Source of the DNA: Brachionus manjavacas
Lineage: Eukaryota; Rotifera; Eurotatoria; Ploima; Brachionidae
Length of the DNA stretch: 64,000 nt
Direction: 5' to 3'
NCBI GenBank assembly: GCA_019054805.1
Contig: JAHQIY010000050.1
Span: 78,501 to 142,500 of the forward strand
Positions within the stretch are counted from its first letter, which is position 1; each line of letters opens with the position of its first letter. This document shows positions 53,447 to 64,000 of this stretch, piece after piece. The translations under genes and the position numbers were made by a program. The notes beneath the pieces are model-generated. The model ran no database searches. It was given only the letters and a program-made list of their open reading frames with translations, and was not told the origin of the DNA.

Positions 53447-53758
53447 TTAAAATGTGATCTCGGTGAAAATAGCCTGATGATCACTGAACCATGTTGAATA
53501 TGGCTGTGATTTAAATTGACCAAAGAATGTGACTTGCTCGTTAGACACCAATCCAATTGAGACATATCCTTGAAAAGTTAAACATTTGCTAAACACGGGT
53601 GTCATGTTCAAATTGTCTCTTAGCGTATCAAGATATTTAGAATTGTTTTCTCTATTAAAGTCAATATTGAAATCACCTAAGATTACCAAAGAGTCTTGGC
53701 TGTGCAAATTTAAATTCAAAAAGGCAATCAACTCTTGAATAAACTTGTCATTGTCCAT
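53447..53758 (-). pseudogene. EEP endonuclease C-terminal fragment, unit 1
   Basis: It starts MDNDKFIQELIAFLNLNLHS and has GDFNIDF and WFSDHQAIF. Between them an extra A and a missing A further on put about 16 codons out of frame, so the SQLDWC motif is lost although the frame stays open. Coordinates include the part out of frame. Upstream the frame continues to a stop through NSTVVYFLNLYKHPK. Confidence 0.75.
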
Positions 53759-54219
53759 CTTTGGATGCTTGTAAAGATTTAAAAAATAAACAACTGTTGA
53801 ATTTAGAAAAGATTCAGCCTTTTAAATTGGTTTTTCTAATATATATTATATAATTTTATTTTTACTTTTAAAAAAAAACTATTTCAAATAACCAAAATTG
53901 TTAATTATGGAATGGTTATTAATGACATTGTATGGTGATGCAAATACAATCATTATTTAAAAATTCGTCAACATAATTTTTTTTTATCGATTTTTTTCCT
54001 AGCAACTAAAATTAATTTTTAGAAATTATTATAAATTATTTTGTTGCAATATTTTTAGTTAAAAATCGGGTTTTTTTTTTCAAATTAAATAAAGAAAAAA
54101 CAATTTGAAAAACATATTGTGTGCTTCATAGAATTTCATTTATATATTTCGAAAAAAATGGGGCGCAAAAAATAAGAAAGATTTAACATAAATATTCTCA
54201 TAAATAAATTCTTAAATCA

Positions 54220-54551
54220 TAATCCAAAAAAATAATTAATTGTTTGAGTTAAACCACTTATTGGTACAGGGTTCCGGTTAGGGAATTGCTCTAATTGATA
54301 GAAAAATAAAATTAGTGAGAACGGGGTCCGGGGCGGAGCCCTATTTTAGGAGTTCCGGGTATGCAGTAAGCTAGAGAACCATTAGTAAAAATTACTATTA
54401 TTTTTGAATGTTAAATAATCTAAAAAATTATTAGTAATTATTTTAGCATAAATATTCTCATAAATAAATTCTTAAATCTTAATCCAAAAAAATAATTAAT
54501 TGTTTGCGTTAAACCACTTATTGGTACAGGGTTCCGGTTAGGGAATTGCTC
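54220..54551 (+). repeat. 259-base monomer block of unit 1
   Basis: One complete and one partial monomer: TTAATCCAAAAAAATAATTA, GTTAAACCACTTATTGGTAC, GGGTTCCGGTTAGGG, a GC-rich hairpin GGGGCGGAGCCCT and GTATGCAGTAAGCTAGAGAA. Confidence 0.85.
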
Positions 54552-54563
54552 GGGGTTAGGGTT
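54552..54563 (+). repeat. Short telomeric tract before array unit 2
   Basis: GGGGTTAGGGTT separates the truncated monomer of unit 1 from the hairpin of unit 2. Confidence 0.8.
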
Positions 54564-54893
54564 GCCTAGATTTTTCGCTGATATATGAATATCAAGAAAA
54601 AAAAAATCTAGGTATTACGTTTGTCGTGTCCGTCCGTCCGTCCGTCCGTCCGTCTGTGGACACATTTAACCCTAGTTTTTAGATGTTAACCCTAGTTTTA
54701 AAAATGACAAAAAATATGTCGATCGATAGCATTGAATACATAAAAGGCGCGAAAAATCTAGGCCATCTAATTTTTTAAAAATTAAACTTTAAATCGATCA
54801 ATCACTAAAACAAAAATATTAATCAAAAAGATTAAAGTAATAAAAAATTTATTGACAACAAAAGTATGAACTAAAAAAGAAAAAAAAAGAGAA

Positions 54894-55202
54894 TTAAAAT
54901 GTGATCTCGGTGAAAATAGCCTGATGATCACTGAACCATGTTGAATATGGCTGTGATTTAAATTGACCAAAAGAATGTGACTTGCTCGTTAGACACCAAT
55001 CCAATTGAGACATATCCTTGAAAGTTAAACATTTGCTAAACACGGGTGTCATGTTCAAATTGTCTCTTAGCGTATCAAGATATTTAGAATTGTTTTCTCT
55101 ATTAAAGTCAATATTGAAATCACCAAAGATTACCAAAAGAGTCTTGGCTGTGCAAATTTAAATTCAAAAAGGCAATCAACTCTTGAATAAACTTGTCATT
55201 GT
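54894..55202 (-). pseudogene. EEP endonuclease C-terminal fragment, unit 2
   Basis: GDFNIDF, SQLDWC and WFSDHQAIF are present, but an extra A near 55,136 breaks the frame just after MDND...SQD. Otherwise the same as in units 3-5. Confidence 0.8.
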
Positions 55203-55649
55203 CCATCTTTGGATGCTTGTAAAGATTTAAAAAATAAACAACTGTTGAATTTAGAAAAGATTCAGCCTTTTAAATTGGTTTTTCTAATATATATTATATA
55301 ATTTTATTTTTACTTTTAAAAAAACTATTTCAAATAACCAAAATTGTTAATTATGGAATGGTTATTAATGACATTGTATGGTGATGCAAATACAATCATT
55401 ATTTAAAAATTCGTCAACATAATTTTTTTTTATCGATTTTTTTCCTAGCAACTAAAATTAATTTTTAGAAATTATTATAAATTATTTTGTTGCAATATTT
55501 TTAGTTAAAAATCGGGTTTTTTTTCAAATTAAATAAAGAAAAAACAATTTGAAAAACATATTGTGTGCTTCATAGAATTTCATTTATATATTTCGAAAAA
55601 AATGGGGCGCAAAAAATAAGAAAGATTTAACATAAATATTCTCATAAAT

Positions 55650-56898
55650 AAATTCTTAAATCATAATCCAAAAAAATAATTAATTGTTTGAGTTAAACCA
55701 CTTATTGGTACAGGGTTCCGGTTAGGGAATTGCTCTAATTGATAGAAAAAAAAAATTAGTGAGAACGGGGTCCGGGGCGGAGCCCTGGTTTAGGGTTCCG
55801 GGTATGCAGTAAGCTAGAGAACCATTAGTAAAAATTACTATTATTTTTTGAATGTTAAATAATCTAAAAAATTATTAGTAATTATTTTAGCATAAATATT
55901 CTCATAAATTAATTCTAAAATCTTAATCCAAAAAAATAATTAATTGTTTGCGTTAAACCACTTATTGGTACAAGGTTCCGGTTAGGGAATTGCTCTAATT
56001 GATAGAAAAATAAAATTAGTGAGAACGGGGTCCGGGGCGGAGCCCTGGTTTAGGGTTCCGGGTATGCAGTAAGCTAGAGAACCATTAGTAAAAATTACTA
56101 TTATTTTTGAATGTTAAATAATCTAAAAAATTATTAGTAATTATTTTAGCATAAATATTCTCATAAATAAATTCTTAAATCTTAATCCAAAAAAATAATT
56201 AATTGTTTGCGTTAAACCACTTATTGGTACAGGGTTCCGGTTAGGGAATTGCTCTAATTGATAGAAAAATAAAATTAGTGAGAACGGGGTCCGGGGCGGA
56301 GCCCTGTTTTAGGGTTCCGGGTATGCAGTAAGCTAGAGAACCATTAGTAAAAATTACTTTTATTTTTGAATGTTAAATAATCTAAAAAATTATTAGTAAT
56401 TATTTTAGCATAAATATTCTCATAAATAAATTCTTAAATCTTAATCCAAAAAATAATTAATTGTTTGCGTTAAACCACTTATTGGTACAGGGTTCCGGTT
56501 AGGGAATTGCTCTAATTGATAGAAAAAAAAATTAGTGAGAACGGGGTCCGGGGCGGAGCCCTATTTTTAGGGTTCCGGGTATGCAGTAAGCTAGAGAACC
56601 ATTAGTAAAAATTACTATTATTTTTGAATGTTAAATAATCTAAAAAATTATTAGTAATTATTTTAGCATAAATATTCTCATAAATAAATTCTTAAATCTT
56701 AATCCAAAAAAATAATTAATTGTTTGCGTTAAACCACTTATTGGTACAGGGTTCCGGTTAGGGAATTGCTCTAATTGATAGAAAAAAAAAATTAGTGAGA
56801 ACGGGGTCCGGGGCGGAGCCCTAGTTTAGGGTTCCGGGTATGCAGTAAGCTAGAGAACCATTAGTAAAAATTACTATTATTTTTGAATGTTAAATAAT
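55650..56898 (+). repeat. 259-base monomers of unit 2 (five copies)
   Basis: The first monomer has TTTGAGTTAAACC, the others TTTGCGTTAAACC, a regular higher-order pattern seen in every unit. Differences concentrate in the A run after TTGATAG and in the bases after GGAGCCCT. Confidence 0.9.
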
Positions 56899-57249
56899 GG
56901 GTTGCCTAGATTTTTCGCTGATATATGAATATCAAGAAAAAAAATCTAGGTATTACGTTTGTCGTGTCCGTCCGTCCGTCCGTCCGTCCGTCCGTCCGTC
57001 CGTCCGTCTGTGGACACATCTAACCCCTAGTTTTTAGATGTTAACCCTAGTTTTAAAAATGACAAAAAATATGTCGATCGATAGCATTGAATACATAAAA
57101 AGGCGCGAAAAATCTAGGCCATCTAATTTTTTAAAAATTAAACTTTAAATCGATCAATCACTAAAACAAAAATATTAATCAAAAAGATTAAAGTAATAAA
57201 AAATTTATTGACAACAAAAGTATGAACTAAAAAAGAAAAAAAAAGAGAA

Positions 57250-57561
57250 TTAAAATGTGATCTCGGTGAAAATAGCCTGATGATCACTGAACCATGTTGA
57301 ATATGGCTGTGATTTAAATTGACCAAAAGAATGTGACTTGCTCGTTAGACACCAATCCAATTGAGACATATCCTTGAAAGTTAAACATTTGCTAAACACG
57401 GGTGTCATGTTCAAATTGTCTCTTAGCGTATCAAGATATTTAGAATTGTTTTCTCTATTAAAGTCAATATTGAAATCACCAAAGATTACCAAAGAGTCTT
57501 GGCTGTGCAAATTTAAATTCAAAAAGGCAATCAACTCTTGAATAAACTTGTCATTGTCCAT
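57250..57561 (-). CDS. EEP endonuclease C-terminal fragment, unit 3 (103 codons)
   Basis: The open frame MDNDKFIQELIAF... holds the distal EEP motifs GDFNIDF, SQLDWC and WFSDHQAIF in frame, followed by a stop. The N-terminal Asn and Glu motifs are missing, so it cannot be a working nuclease alone. The sequence is identical in units 3, 4 and 5. Array homogenisation explains identity without selection. Confidence 0.5.
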   Translation of the reverse strand: MDNDKFIQELIAFLNLNLHSQDSLVIFGDFNIDFNRENNSKYLDTLRDNLNMTPVFSKCLTFKDMSQLDWCLTSKSHSFGQFKSQPYSTWFSDHQAIFTEITF

Positions 57562-57989
57562 CTTTGGATGCTTGTAAAGATTTAAAAAATAAACAACTGT
57601 TGAATTTAGAAAAGATTCAGCCTTTTAAATTGGTTTTTTCTAATATATATTATATAATTTTATTTTTACTTTTAAAAAAACTATTTCAAATAACCAAAAT
57701 TGTTAATTATGGAATGGTTATTAAAGACATTGTATGGTGATGCAAATACAATCATTATTTAAAAATTCGACAACAAAATTTTTTTTATCGATTTTTTCCT
57801 AGCAACTAAAATTAATTTTTAGAAATTATTATAAATTATTTTGTTGCAATATTTTTAGTTAAAAATCGGGTTTTTTTTCAAATTAAATAAAGAAAAAACA
57901 ATTTGAAAAACATATTGTGTGCTTCATAGAATTTCATTTATATATTTCGAAAAAAATGGGTCGCAAAAATAAAAAAGATTTTAGCATAA

Positions 57990-59256
57990 ATATTCTCATA
58001 AATAAATTCTTAAATCATAATCCAAAAAAATAATTAATTGTTTGAGTTAAACCACTTATTGGTACAGGGTTCCGGTTAGGGAATTGCTCTAATTGATAGA
58101 AAAAAAAAATTAGTGAGAACGGGGTCCGGGGCGGAGCCCTGTTTTAGGGTTCCGGGTATGCAGTAAGCTAGAGAACCATTAGTAAAAATTACTATTATTT
58201 TTGAATGTTAAATAATCTAAAAAATTATTAGTAATTATTTTAGCATAAATATTCTCATAAATAAATTCTTAAATCTTAATCCAAAAAAATAATTAATTGT
58301 TTGCGTTAAACCACTTATTGGTACAGGGTTCCGGTTAGGGAATTGCTCTAATTGATAGAAAAAAATAATTAGTGAGAACGGGGTCCGGGGCGGAGCCCTG
58401 GTTTAGGAGTTCGGGTATGCAGTAAGCTAGAGAACCATTAGTAAAAATTACTATTATTTTTGAATGTTAAATAATCTAAAAAATTATTAGTAATTATTTT
58501 AGCATAAATATTCTCATAAATAAATTCTTAAATCTTAATCCAAAAAAATAATTAATTGTTTGCGTTAAACCACTTATTGGTACAGGGTTCCGGTTAGGGA
58601 ATTGCTCTAATTGATAGAAAAAAAAAATTAGTGAGAACGGGGTCCGGGGCGGAGCCCTATTTTTAGGAGTTCGGGTATGCAGTAAGCTAGAGAACCATTA
58701 GTAAAAATTACTATTATTTTTGAATGTTAAATAATCTAAAAAATTATTAGTAATTATTTTAGCATAAATATTCTCATAAATAAATTCTTAAATCTTAATC
58801 CAAAAAAATAATTAATTGTTTGCGTTAAACCACTTATTGGTACAGGGTTCCGGTTAGGGAATTGCTCTAATTGATAGAAAAAAAAAAAATTAGTGAGAAC
58901 GGGGTCCGGGGCGGAGCCTGGCCTAAGGGTTCCGGGTATGCAGTAAGCTAGAGAACCATTAGTAAAAATTACTATTATTTTTGAATGTTAAATAATCTAA
59001 AAAATTATTAGTAATTATTTTATCATAAATATTCTCATAAATAAATTCTTAAATCTTAATCCAAAAAAATAATTAATTGTTTGCGTTAAACCACTTATTG
59101 GTACAGGGTTCCGGTTAGGGAATTGCTCTAATTGATAGAAAAAAAAAAATAGTGAGACCGGGGTCCGGGGCGGAGCCCTGGTTTAGGAGTTCCGGGTATG
59201 CAGTAAGCTAGAGAACCATTAGTAAAAATTACTATTATTTTTGAATGTTAAATAAT
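57990..59256 (+). repeat. 259-base monomers of unit 3 (five copies)
   Basis: Same as in unit 2; the fourth has GGAGCCTGGCCTAAGGG where others have GGAGCCCTGTTTTAGGG or similar. Confidence 0.9.
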
Positions 59257-59599
59257 GGGTTGCCTAGATTTTTCGCTGATATATGAATATCAAGAAAAAA
59301 AAATCTAGGTATTACGTTTGTCGTCCGTCCGTCCGTCCGTCCGTCCGTCCGTCCGTCCGTCTGTGGACACATCTAACCCTAGTTTTTAGATGTTAACCCT
59401 AGTTTTAAAAATGACAAAAAATATGTCGATCGATAGCATTGAATACATAAAAGGCGCGAAAAATCTAGGCCATCTAATTTTTTAAAAATTAAACTTTAAA
59501 TCGATCAATCACTAAAACAAAAATATTAATCAAAAAGATTAAAGTAATAAAAAATTTATTGACAACAAAAGTATGAACTAAAAAAGAAAAAAAAGAGAA

Positions 59600-59911
59600 T
59601 TAAAATGTGATCTCGGTGAAAATAGCCTGATGATCACTGAACCATGTTGAATATGGCTGTGATTTAAATTGACCAAAAGAATGTGACTTGCTCGTTAGAC
59701 ACCAATCCAATTGAGACATATCCTTGAAAGTTAAACATTTGCTAAACACGGGTGTCATGTTCAAATTGTCTCTTAGCGTATCAAGATATTTAGAATTGTT
59801 TTCTCTATTAAAGTCAATATTGAAATCACCAAAGATTACCAAAGAGTCTTGGCTGTGCAAATTTAAATTCAAAAAGGCAATCAACTCTTGAATAAACTTG
59901 TCATTGTCCAT
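59600..59911 (-). CDS. EEP endonuclease C-terminal fragment, unit 4 (103 codons)
   Basis: Identical in translation to the fragment in unit 3, with the same distal EEP motifs and the same missing N-terminal half. Confidence 0.5.
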   Translation of the reverse strand: MDNDKFIQELIAFLNLNLHSQDSLVIFGDFNIDFNRENNSKYLDTLRDNLNMTPVFSKCLTFKDMSQLDWCLTSKSHSFGQFKSQPYSTWFSDHQAIFTEITF

Positions 59912-60334
59912 CTTTGGATGCTTGTAAAGATTTAAAAAATAAACAACTGTTGAATTTAGAAAAGATTCAGCCTTTTAAATTGGTTTTTCTAATATATATT
60001 ATATAATTTTATTTTTACTTTTAAAAAAAACTATTTCAAATAACCAAAATTGTTAATTATGGAATGGTTATTAATGACATTGTATGGTGATGCAAATACA
60101 ATCATTATTTAAAAATTCGTCAACATAATTTTTTTATCGATTTTTTTCCTAGCAACTAAAATTAATTTTTAGAAATTATTATAAATTATTTTGTTGCAAT
60201 ATTTTTTAGTTAAAAATCGGGTTTTTTTTTCAAATTAAATAAAGAAAAAAACAATTTGAAAAACATATTGTGTGCTTCATAGAATTTCATTTATATATTT
60301 CGAAAAAAATGGGGCGCAAAAAATAAGAAAGATT

Positions 60335-61600
60335 TAACATAAATATTCTCATAAATAAATTCTTAAATCATAATCCAAAAAAATAATTAATTGTTTGAGT
60401 TAAACCACTTATTGGTACAGGGTTCCGGTTAGGGAATTGCTCTAATTGATAGAAAAAAAAATTAGTGAGAACGGGGTCCGGGGCGGAGCCCTTTTAGGAG
60501 TTCCGGGTATGCAGTAAGCTAGAGAACCATTAGTAAAAATTACTATTATTTTTGAATGTTAAATAATCTAAAAAATTATTAGTAATTATTTTAGCATAAA
60601 TATTCTCATAAATTAATTCTAAAATCTTAATCCAAAAAAATAATTAATTGTTTGCGTTAAACCACTTATTGGTACAAGGTTCCGGTTAGGGAATTGCTCT
60701 AATTGATAGAAAAAAAAAATTAGTGAGAACGGGGTCCGGGGCGGAGCCCTATTTTAGGAGTTCCGGGTATGCAGTAAGCTAGAGAACCATTAGTAAAAAT
60801 TACTATTATTTTTGAATGTTAAATAATCTAAAAAATTATTAGTAATTATTTTAGCATAAATATTCTCATAAATAAATTCTTAAATCTTAATCCAAAAAAA
60901 TAATTAATTGTTTGCGTTAAACCACTTATTGGTACAGGGTTCCGGTTAGGGAATTGCTCTAATTGATAGAAAAATAAAATTAGTGAGAACGGGGTCCGGG
61001 GCGGAGCCTATTTTAGGGTTCCGGGTATGCAGTAAGCTAGAGAACCATTAGTAAAAATTACTATTATTTTTGAATGTTAAATAATCTAAAAAATTATTAG
61101 TAATTATTTTAGCATAAATATTCTCATAAATAAATTCTTAAATCTTAATCCAAAAAAATAATTAATTGTTTGCGTTAAACCACTTATTGGTACAGGGTTC
61201 CGGTTAGGGAATTGCTCTAATTGATAGAAAAAAAATTAGTGAGAACGGGGTCCGGGGCGGAGCCCTATTTTAGGGTTCCGGGTATGCAGTAAGCTAGAGA
61301 ACCATTAGTAAAAATTACTATTATTTTTGAATGTTAAATAATCTAAAAAATTATTAGTAATTATTTTAGCATAAATATTCTCATAAATAAATTCTTAAAT
61401 CTTAATCCAAAAAAATAATTAATTGTTTGCGTTAAACCACTTATTGGTACAGGGTTCCGGTTAGGGAATTGCTCTAATTGATAGAAAAAAAAATTAGTGA
61501 GAACGGGGTCCGGGGCGGAGCCCTATTTTAGGAGTTCGGGTATGCAGTAAGCTAGAGAACCATTAGTAAAAATTACTATTATTTTTGAATGTTAAATAAT
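60335..61600 (+). repeat. 259-base monomers of unit 4 (five copies)
   Basis: Same higher-order pattern; the first two monomers share the variant ATTAATTCTAAAATCTTAAT and ACAAGGTTCC with those of units 2 and 5. Confidence 0.9.
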
Positions 61601-61954
61601 GGGTTGCCTAGATTTTTCGCTGATATATGAATATCAAGAAAAAAAAAATCTAGGTATTACGTTTGTCGTGTCCGTCCGTCCGTCCGTCCGTCCGTCCGTC
61701 CGTCCGTCCGTCCGTCTGTGGACACATCTAACCCTAGTTTTTAGATGTTAACCCTAGTTTTAAAAATGACAAAAAATATGTCGATCGATAGCATTGAATA
61801 CATAAAAGGCGCGAAAAATCTAGGCCATCTAATTTTTTAAAAATTAAACTTTAAATCGATCCAATCACTAAAACAAAAATATTAATCAAAAAGATTAAAG
61901 TAATAAAAAATTTATTGACAACAAAAGTATGAACTAAAAAAGAAAAAAAGAGAA

Positions 61955-62266
61955 TTAAAATGTGATCTCGGTGAAAATAGCCTGATGATCACTGAACCAT
62001 GTTGAATATGGCTGTGATTTAAATTGACCAAAAGAATGTGACTTGCTCGTTAGACACCAATCCAATTGAGACATATCCTTGAAAGTTAAACATTTGCTAA
62101 ACACGGGTGTCATGTTCAAATTGTCTCTTAGCGTATCAAGATATTTAGAATTGTTTTCTCTATTAAAGTCAATATTGAAATCACCAAAGATTACCAAAGA
62201 GTCTTGGCTGTGCAAATTTAAATTCAAAAAGGCAATCAACTCTTGAATAAACTTGTCATTGTCCAT
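61955..62266 (-). CDS. EEP endonuclease C-terminal fragment, unit 5 (103 codons)
   Basis: Identical in translation to the fragments in units 3 and 4. Confidence 0.5.
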   Translation of the reverse strand: MDNDKFIQELIAFLNLNLHSQDSLVIFGDFNIDFNRENNSKYLDTLRDNLNMTPVFSKCLTFKDMSQLDWCLTSKSHSFGQFKSQPYSTWFSDHQAIFTEITF

Positions 62267-62699
62267 CTTTGGATGCTTGTAAAGATTTAAAAATAAACAA
62301 CTGTTGAATTTAGAAAAGATTCAGCCTTTTAAATTGGTTTTTCTAATATATATTATATAATTTTATTTTTACTTTTAAAAAAACTATTTCAAATAACCAA
62401 AATTGTTAATTATGGAATGGTTATTAATGACATTGTATGGTGATGCAAATACAATCATTATTTAAAAATTCGTCAACATAATTTTTTTATCGATTTTTTT
62501 CCTAGCAACTAAAATTAATTTTTAGAAATTATTATAAATTATTTTGTTGCAATATTTTTAGTTAAAAATCGGGTTTTTTTTTCAAATTAAATAAAGAAAA
62601 ACAATTTGAAAAACATATTGTGTGCTTCATAGAATTTCATTTATATATTTCGAAAAAAATGTGGAGCAAAAAATAAGAAATATATAAAATAAATATTAA

Positions 62700-63954
62700 C
62701 ATAAATAAATTCTTAAATCAAAATCCAAAAAAAATAATTAATTGTTTGAGTTAAACCACTTATTGGTACAGGGTTCCGGTTAGGGAATTGCTCTAATTGA
62801 TAGAAAAAAAAATTAGTGAGAACGGGGTCCGGGGCGGAGCCCTGGTTTAGGGTTCCGGGTATGCAGTAAGCTAGAGAACCATTAGTAAAAATTACTATTA
62901 TTTTTGAATGTTAAATAATCTAAAAAATTATTAGTAATTATTTTAGCATAAATATTCTCATAAATTAATTCTAAAATCTTAATCCAAAAAAATAATTAAT
63001 TGTTTGCGTTAAACCACTTATTGGTACAAGGTTCCGGTTAGGGAATTGCTCTAATTGATAGAAAAAAAAAATTAGTGAGAACGGGGTCCGGGGCGGAGCC
63101 CTGGCTTTAGGAGTTCCGGGTATGCAGTAAGCTAGAGAACCATTAGTAAAAATTACTATTATTTTTGAATGTTAAATAATCTAAAAAATTATTAGTAATT
63201 ATTTTAGCATAAATATTCTCATAAATAAATTCTTAAATCTTAATCCAAAAAAATAATTAATTGTTTGCGTTAAACCACTTATTGGTACAGGGTTCCGGTT
63301 AGGGAATTGCTCTAATTGATAGAAAAATAAAATTAGTGAGAACGGGGTCCGGGGCGGAGCCCTATTTTAGGGTTCCGGGTATGCAGTAAGCTAGAGAACC
63401 ATTAGTAAAAATTACTATTATTTTTGAATGTTAAATAATCTAAAAAATTATTAGTAATTATTTTAGCATAAATATTCTCATAAATAAATTCTTAAATCTT
63501 AATCCAAAAAAATAATTAATTGTTTGCGTTAAACCACTTATTGGTACAGGGTTCCGGTTAGGGAATTGCTCTAATTGATAGAAAAAAAAATTAGTGAGAA
63601 CGGGGTCCGGGGCGGAGCCCTATTTTAGGGTTCCGGGTATGCAGTAAGCTAGAGAACCATTAGTAAAAATTACTATTATTTTTGAATGTTAAATAATCTA
63701 AAAAATTATTAGTAATTATTTTAGCATAAATATTCTCATAAATAAATTCTTAAATCTTAATCCAAAAAAATAATTAATTGTTTGCGTTAAACCACTTATT
63801 GGTACAGGGTTCCGGTTAGGGAATTGCTCTAATTGATAGAAAAAAAAAATTAGTGAGAACGGGGTCCGGGGCGGAGCCTGGTTTAGGGTTCGGGTATGCA
63901 GTAAGCTAGAGAACCATTAGTAAAAATTACTATTATTTTTGAATGTTAAATAAT
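62700..63954 (+). repeat. 259-base monomers of unit 5 (five copies)
   Basis: Same pattern as in the other units. The region just before (62,660-62,710) has some substitutions not seen in other units (for example AAAATAAATATTAACATAAA). Confidence 0.9.
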
Positions 63955-64000
63955 GGGTTGCCTAGATTTTTCGCTGATATATGAATATCAAGAAAAAAAA
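63955..64000 (+). mobile_element. Helentron array unit 6, cut by window end
   Basis: GGGTTGCCTAGATTTTTCGC and the first part of the hairpin are present, so the array continues beyond the window. Confidence 0.9.

Larger units (their letters stand above)
53117..54551 (+). mobile_element. Helentron array unit 1 (short, 1.45 kb)
   Basis: Terminus (hairpin 53,118-53,164, five GTCC plus GTCT, sub-terminal repeat at 53,305-53,322), EEP fragment (minus), a 430-base AT-rich spacer, and little more than one 259-base monomer. It ends in mid-monomer after GGAATTGCTC, where a telomere tract starts. It is the most diverged unit. Confidence 0.85.
54564..56898 (+). mobile_element. Helentron array unit 2 (2.34 kb)
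   Basis: Terminus (five GTCC), EEP fragment, spacer, five 259-base monomers (from about 55,650). The last monomer is cut after TTAAATAAT, where GGGTTG of the next unit follows. Confidence 0.9.
56899..59256 (+). mobile_element. Helentron array unit 3 (2.36 kb)
   Basis: Same layout as unit 2. The GTCC tract has grown to about ten repeats. It begins with GGGTTG, a remnant of a telomere unit, before CCTAG. Confidence 0.9.
59257..61600 (+). mobile_element. Helentron array unit 4 (2.34 kb)
   Basis: Same layout. The GTCC tract has about nine repeats and lacks the GT before it (TTTGTCGTCC). Confidence 0.9.
61601..63954 (+). mobile_element. Helentron array unit 5 (2.35 kb)
   Basis: Same layout. The GTCC tract has about eleven repeats, the longest in the window. 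Confidence 0.9.

Noticed and set aside
54300-54360. Canonical Helitron 3' hairpin with CTRR end at GGGGCGGAGCCCTAG
   Set aside because: Only one monomer (near 56,822) reads CTAG after the hairpin; the bases vary and repeat units continue, so it is not a defined element end.
54782-54970. 62-codon minus-strand frames beginning MVNLNHSHIQHG (also 57,138 and in part 53,335)
   Set aside because: They overlap the EEP fragment in another frame; the EEP motifs identify the real frame.

Overview
The window looks like nuclear DNA of an AT-rich animal. It carries spliced genes with very short introns (about 47-55 bases with GT...AG ends), an LDL-receptor-related (LRP) gene remnant, a very large interferon-inducible-type GTPase (VLIG/URGCP family), animal transposons and TTAGGG-type telomere repeats. 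A small AT-rich invertebrate such as a monogonont rotifer would fit, but this is an inference with low confidence. There is no bacterial gene organisation.

Layout: (1) 1-9,570 holds a decayed Helentron (rolling-circle transposon). On the minus strand it encodes an N-terminal repeat and zinc-finger region, a HUH-type Rep, a PIF1-like helicase and an apurinic-type (EEP) endonuclease. Its left border is a DINE-1-like terminus (hairpin, GTCC microsatellite, sub-terminal inverted repeat) that abuts a telomere-like tract. (2) 10,100-22,000 is a graveyard of gene and transposon pieces: an LRP beta-propeller pseudogene, small spliced genes, a chromodomain-like fragment, a fold-back MITE, a retroelement RNase H end with an inverted copy, a MULE-like transposase followed by a Ulp1-protease/RING protein, and a multi-exon coiled-coil pseudogene. 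(3) 22,985-25,676 is a second, internally deleted Helentron that again ends next to telomere repeats. (4) 26,025-31,082 is an intact single-exon VLIG-like GTPase of 1,685 residues. (5) 31,100-53,092 is an array of about 530-base satellite monomers that changes orientation several times. It carries three truncated copies of the VLIG gene and a 49-base interstitial telomere tract at the centre of an inverted duplication. (6) From 53,093 a telomere tract leads into a head-to-tail array of about 2.35-kb units that runs off the window. Each unit is a non-autonomous Helentron derivative: terminus, the last ~100 codons of the EEP endonuclease, and about five copies of a 259-base monomer.

The most interesting pattern is repeated: a broken sequence (endonuclease fragment, 530-base satellite or 259-base monomer), then a short TTAGGG tract, then the Helentron terminus, always with the G-rich strand running into the same end of the element. 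Together with the tandem array this suggests a telomere-linked Helentron family that builds subtelomeric arrays, functionally reminiscent of yeast Y' elements but made from a rolling-circle transposon. Mis-assembly of subtelomeric repeats is the main alternative. All domain assignments are from reading motifs; no searches were run.
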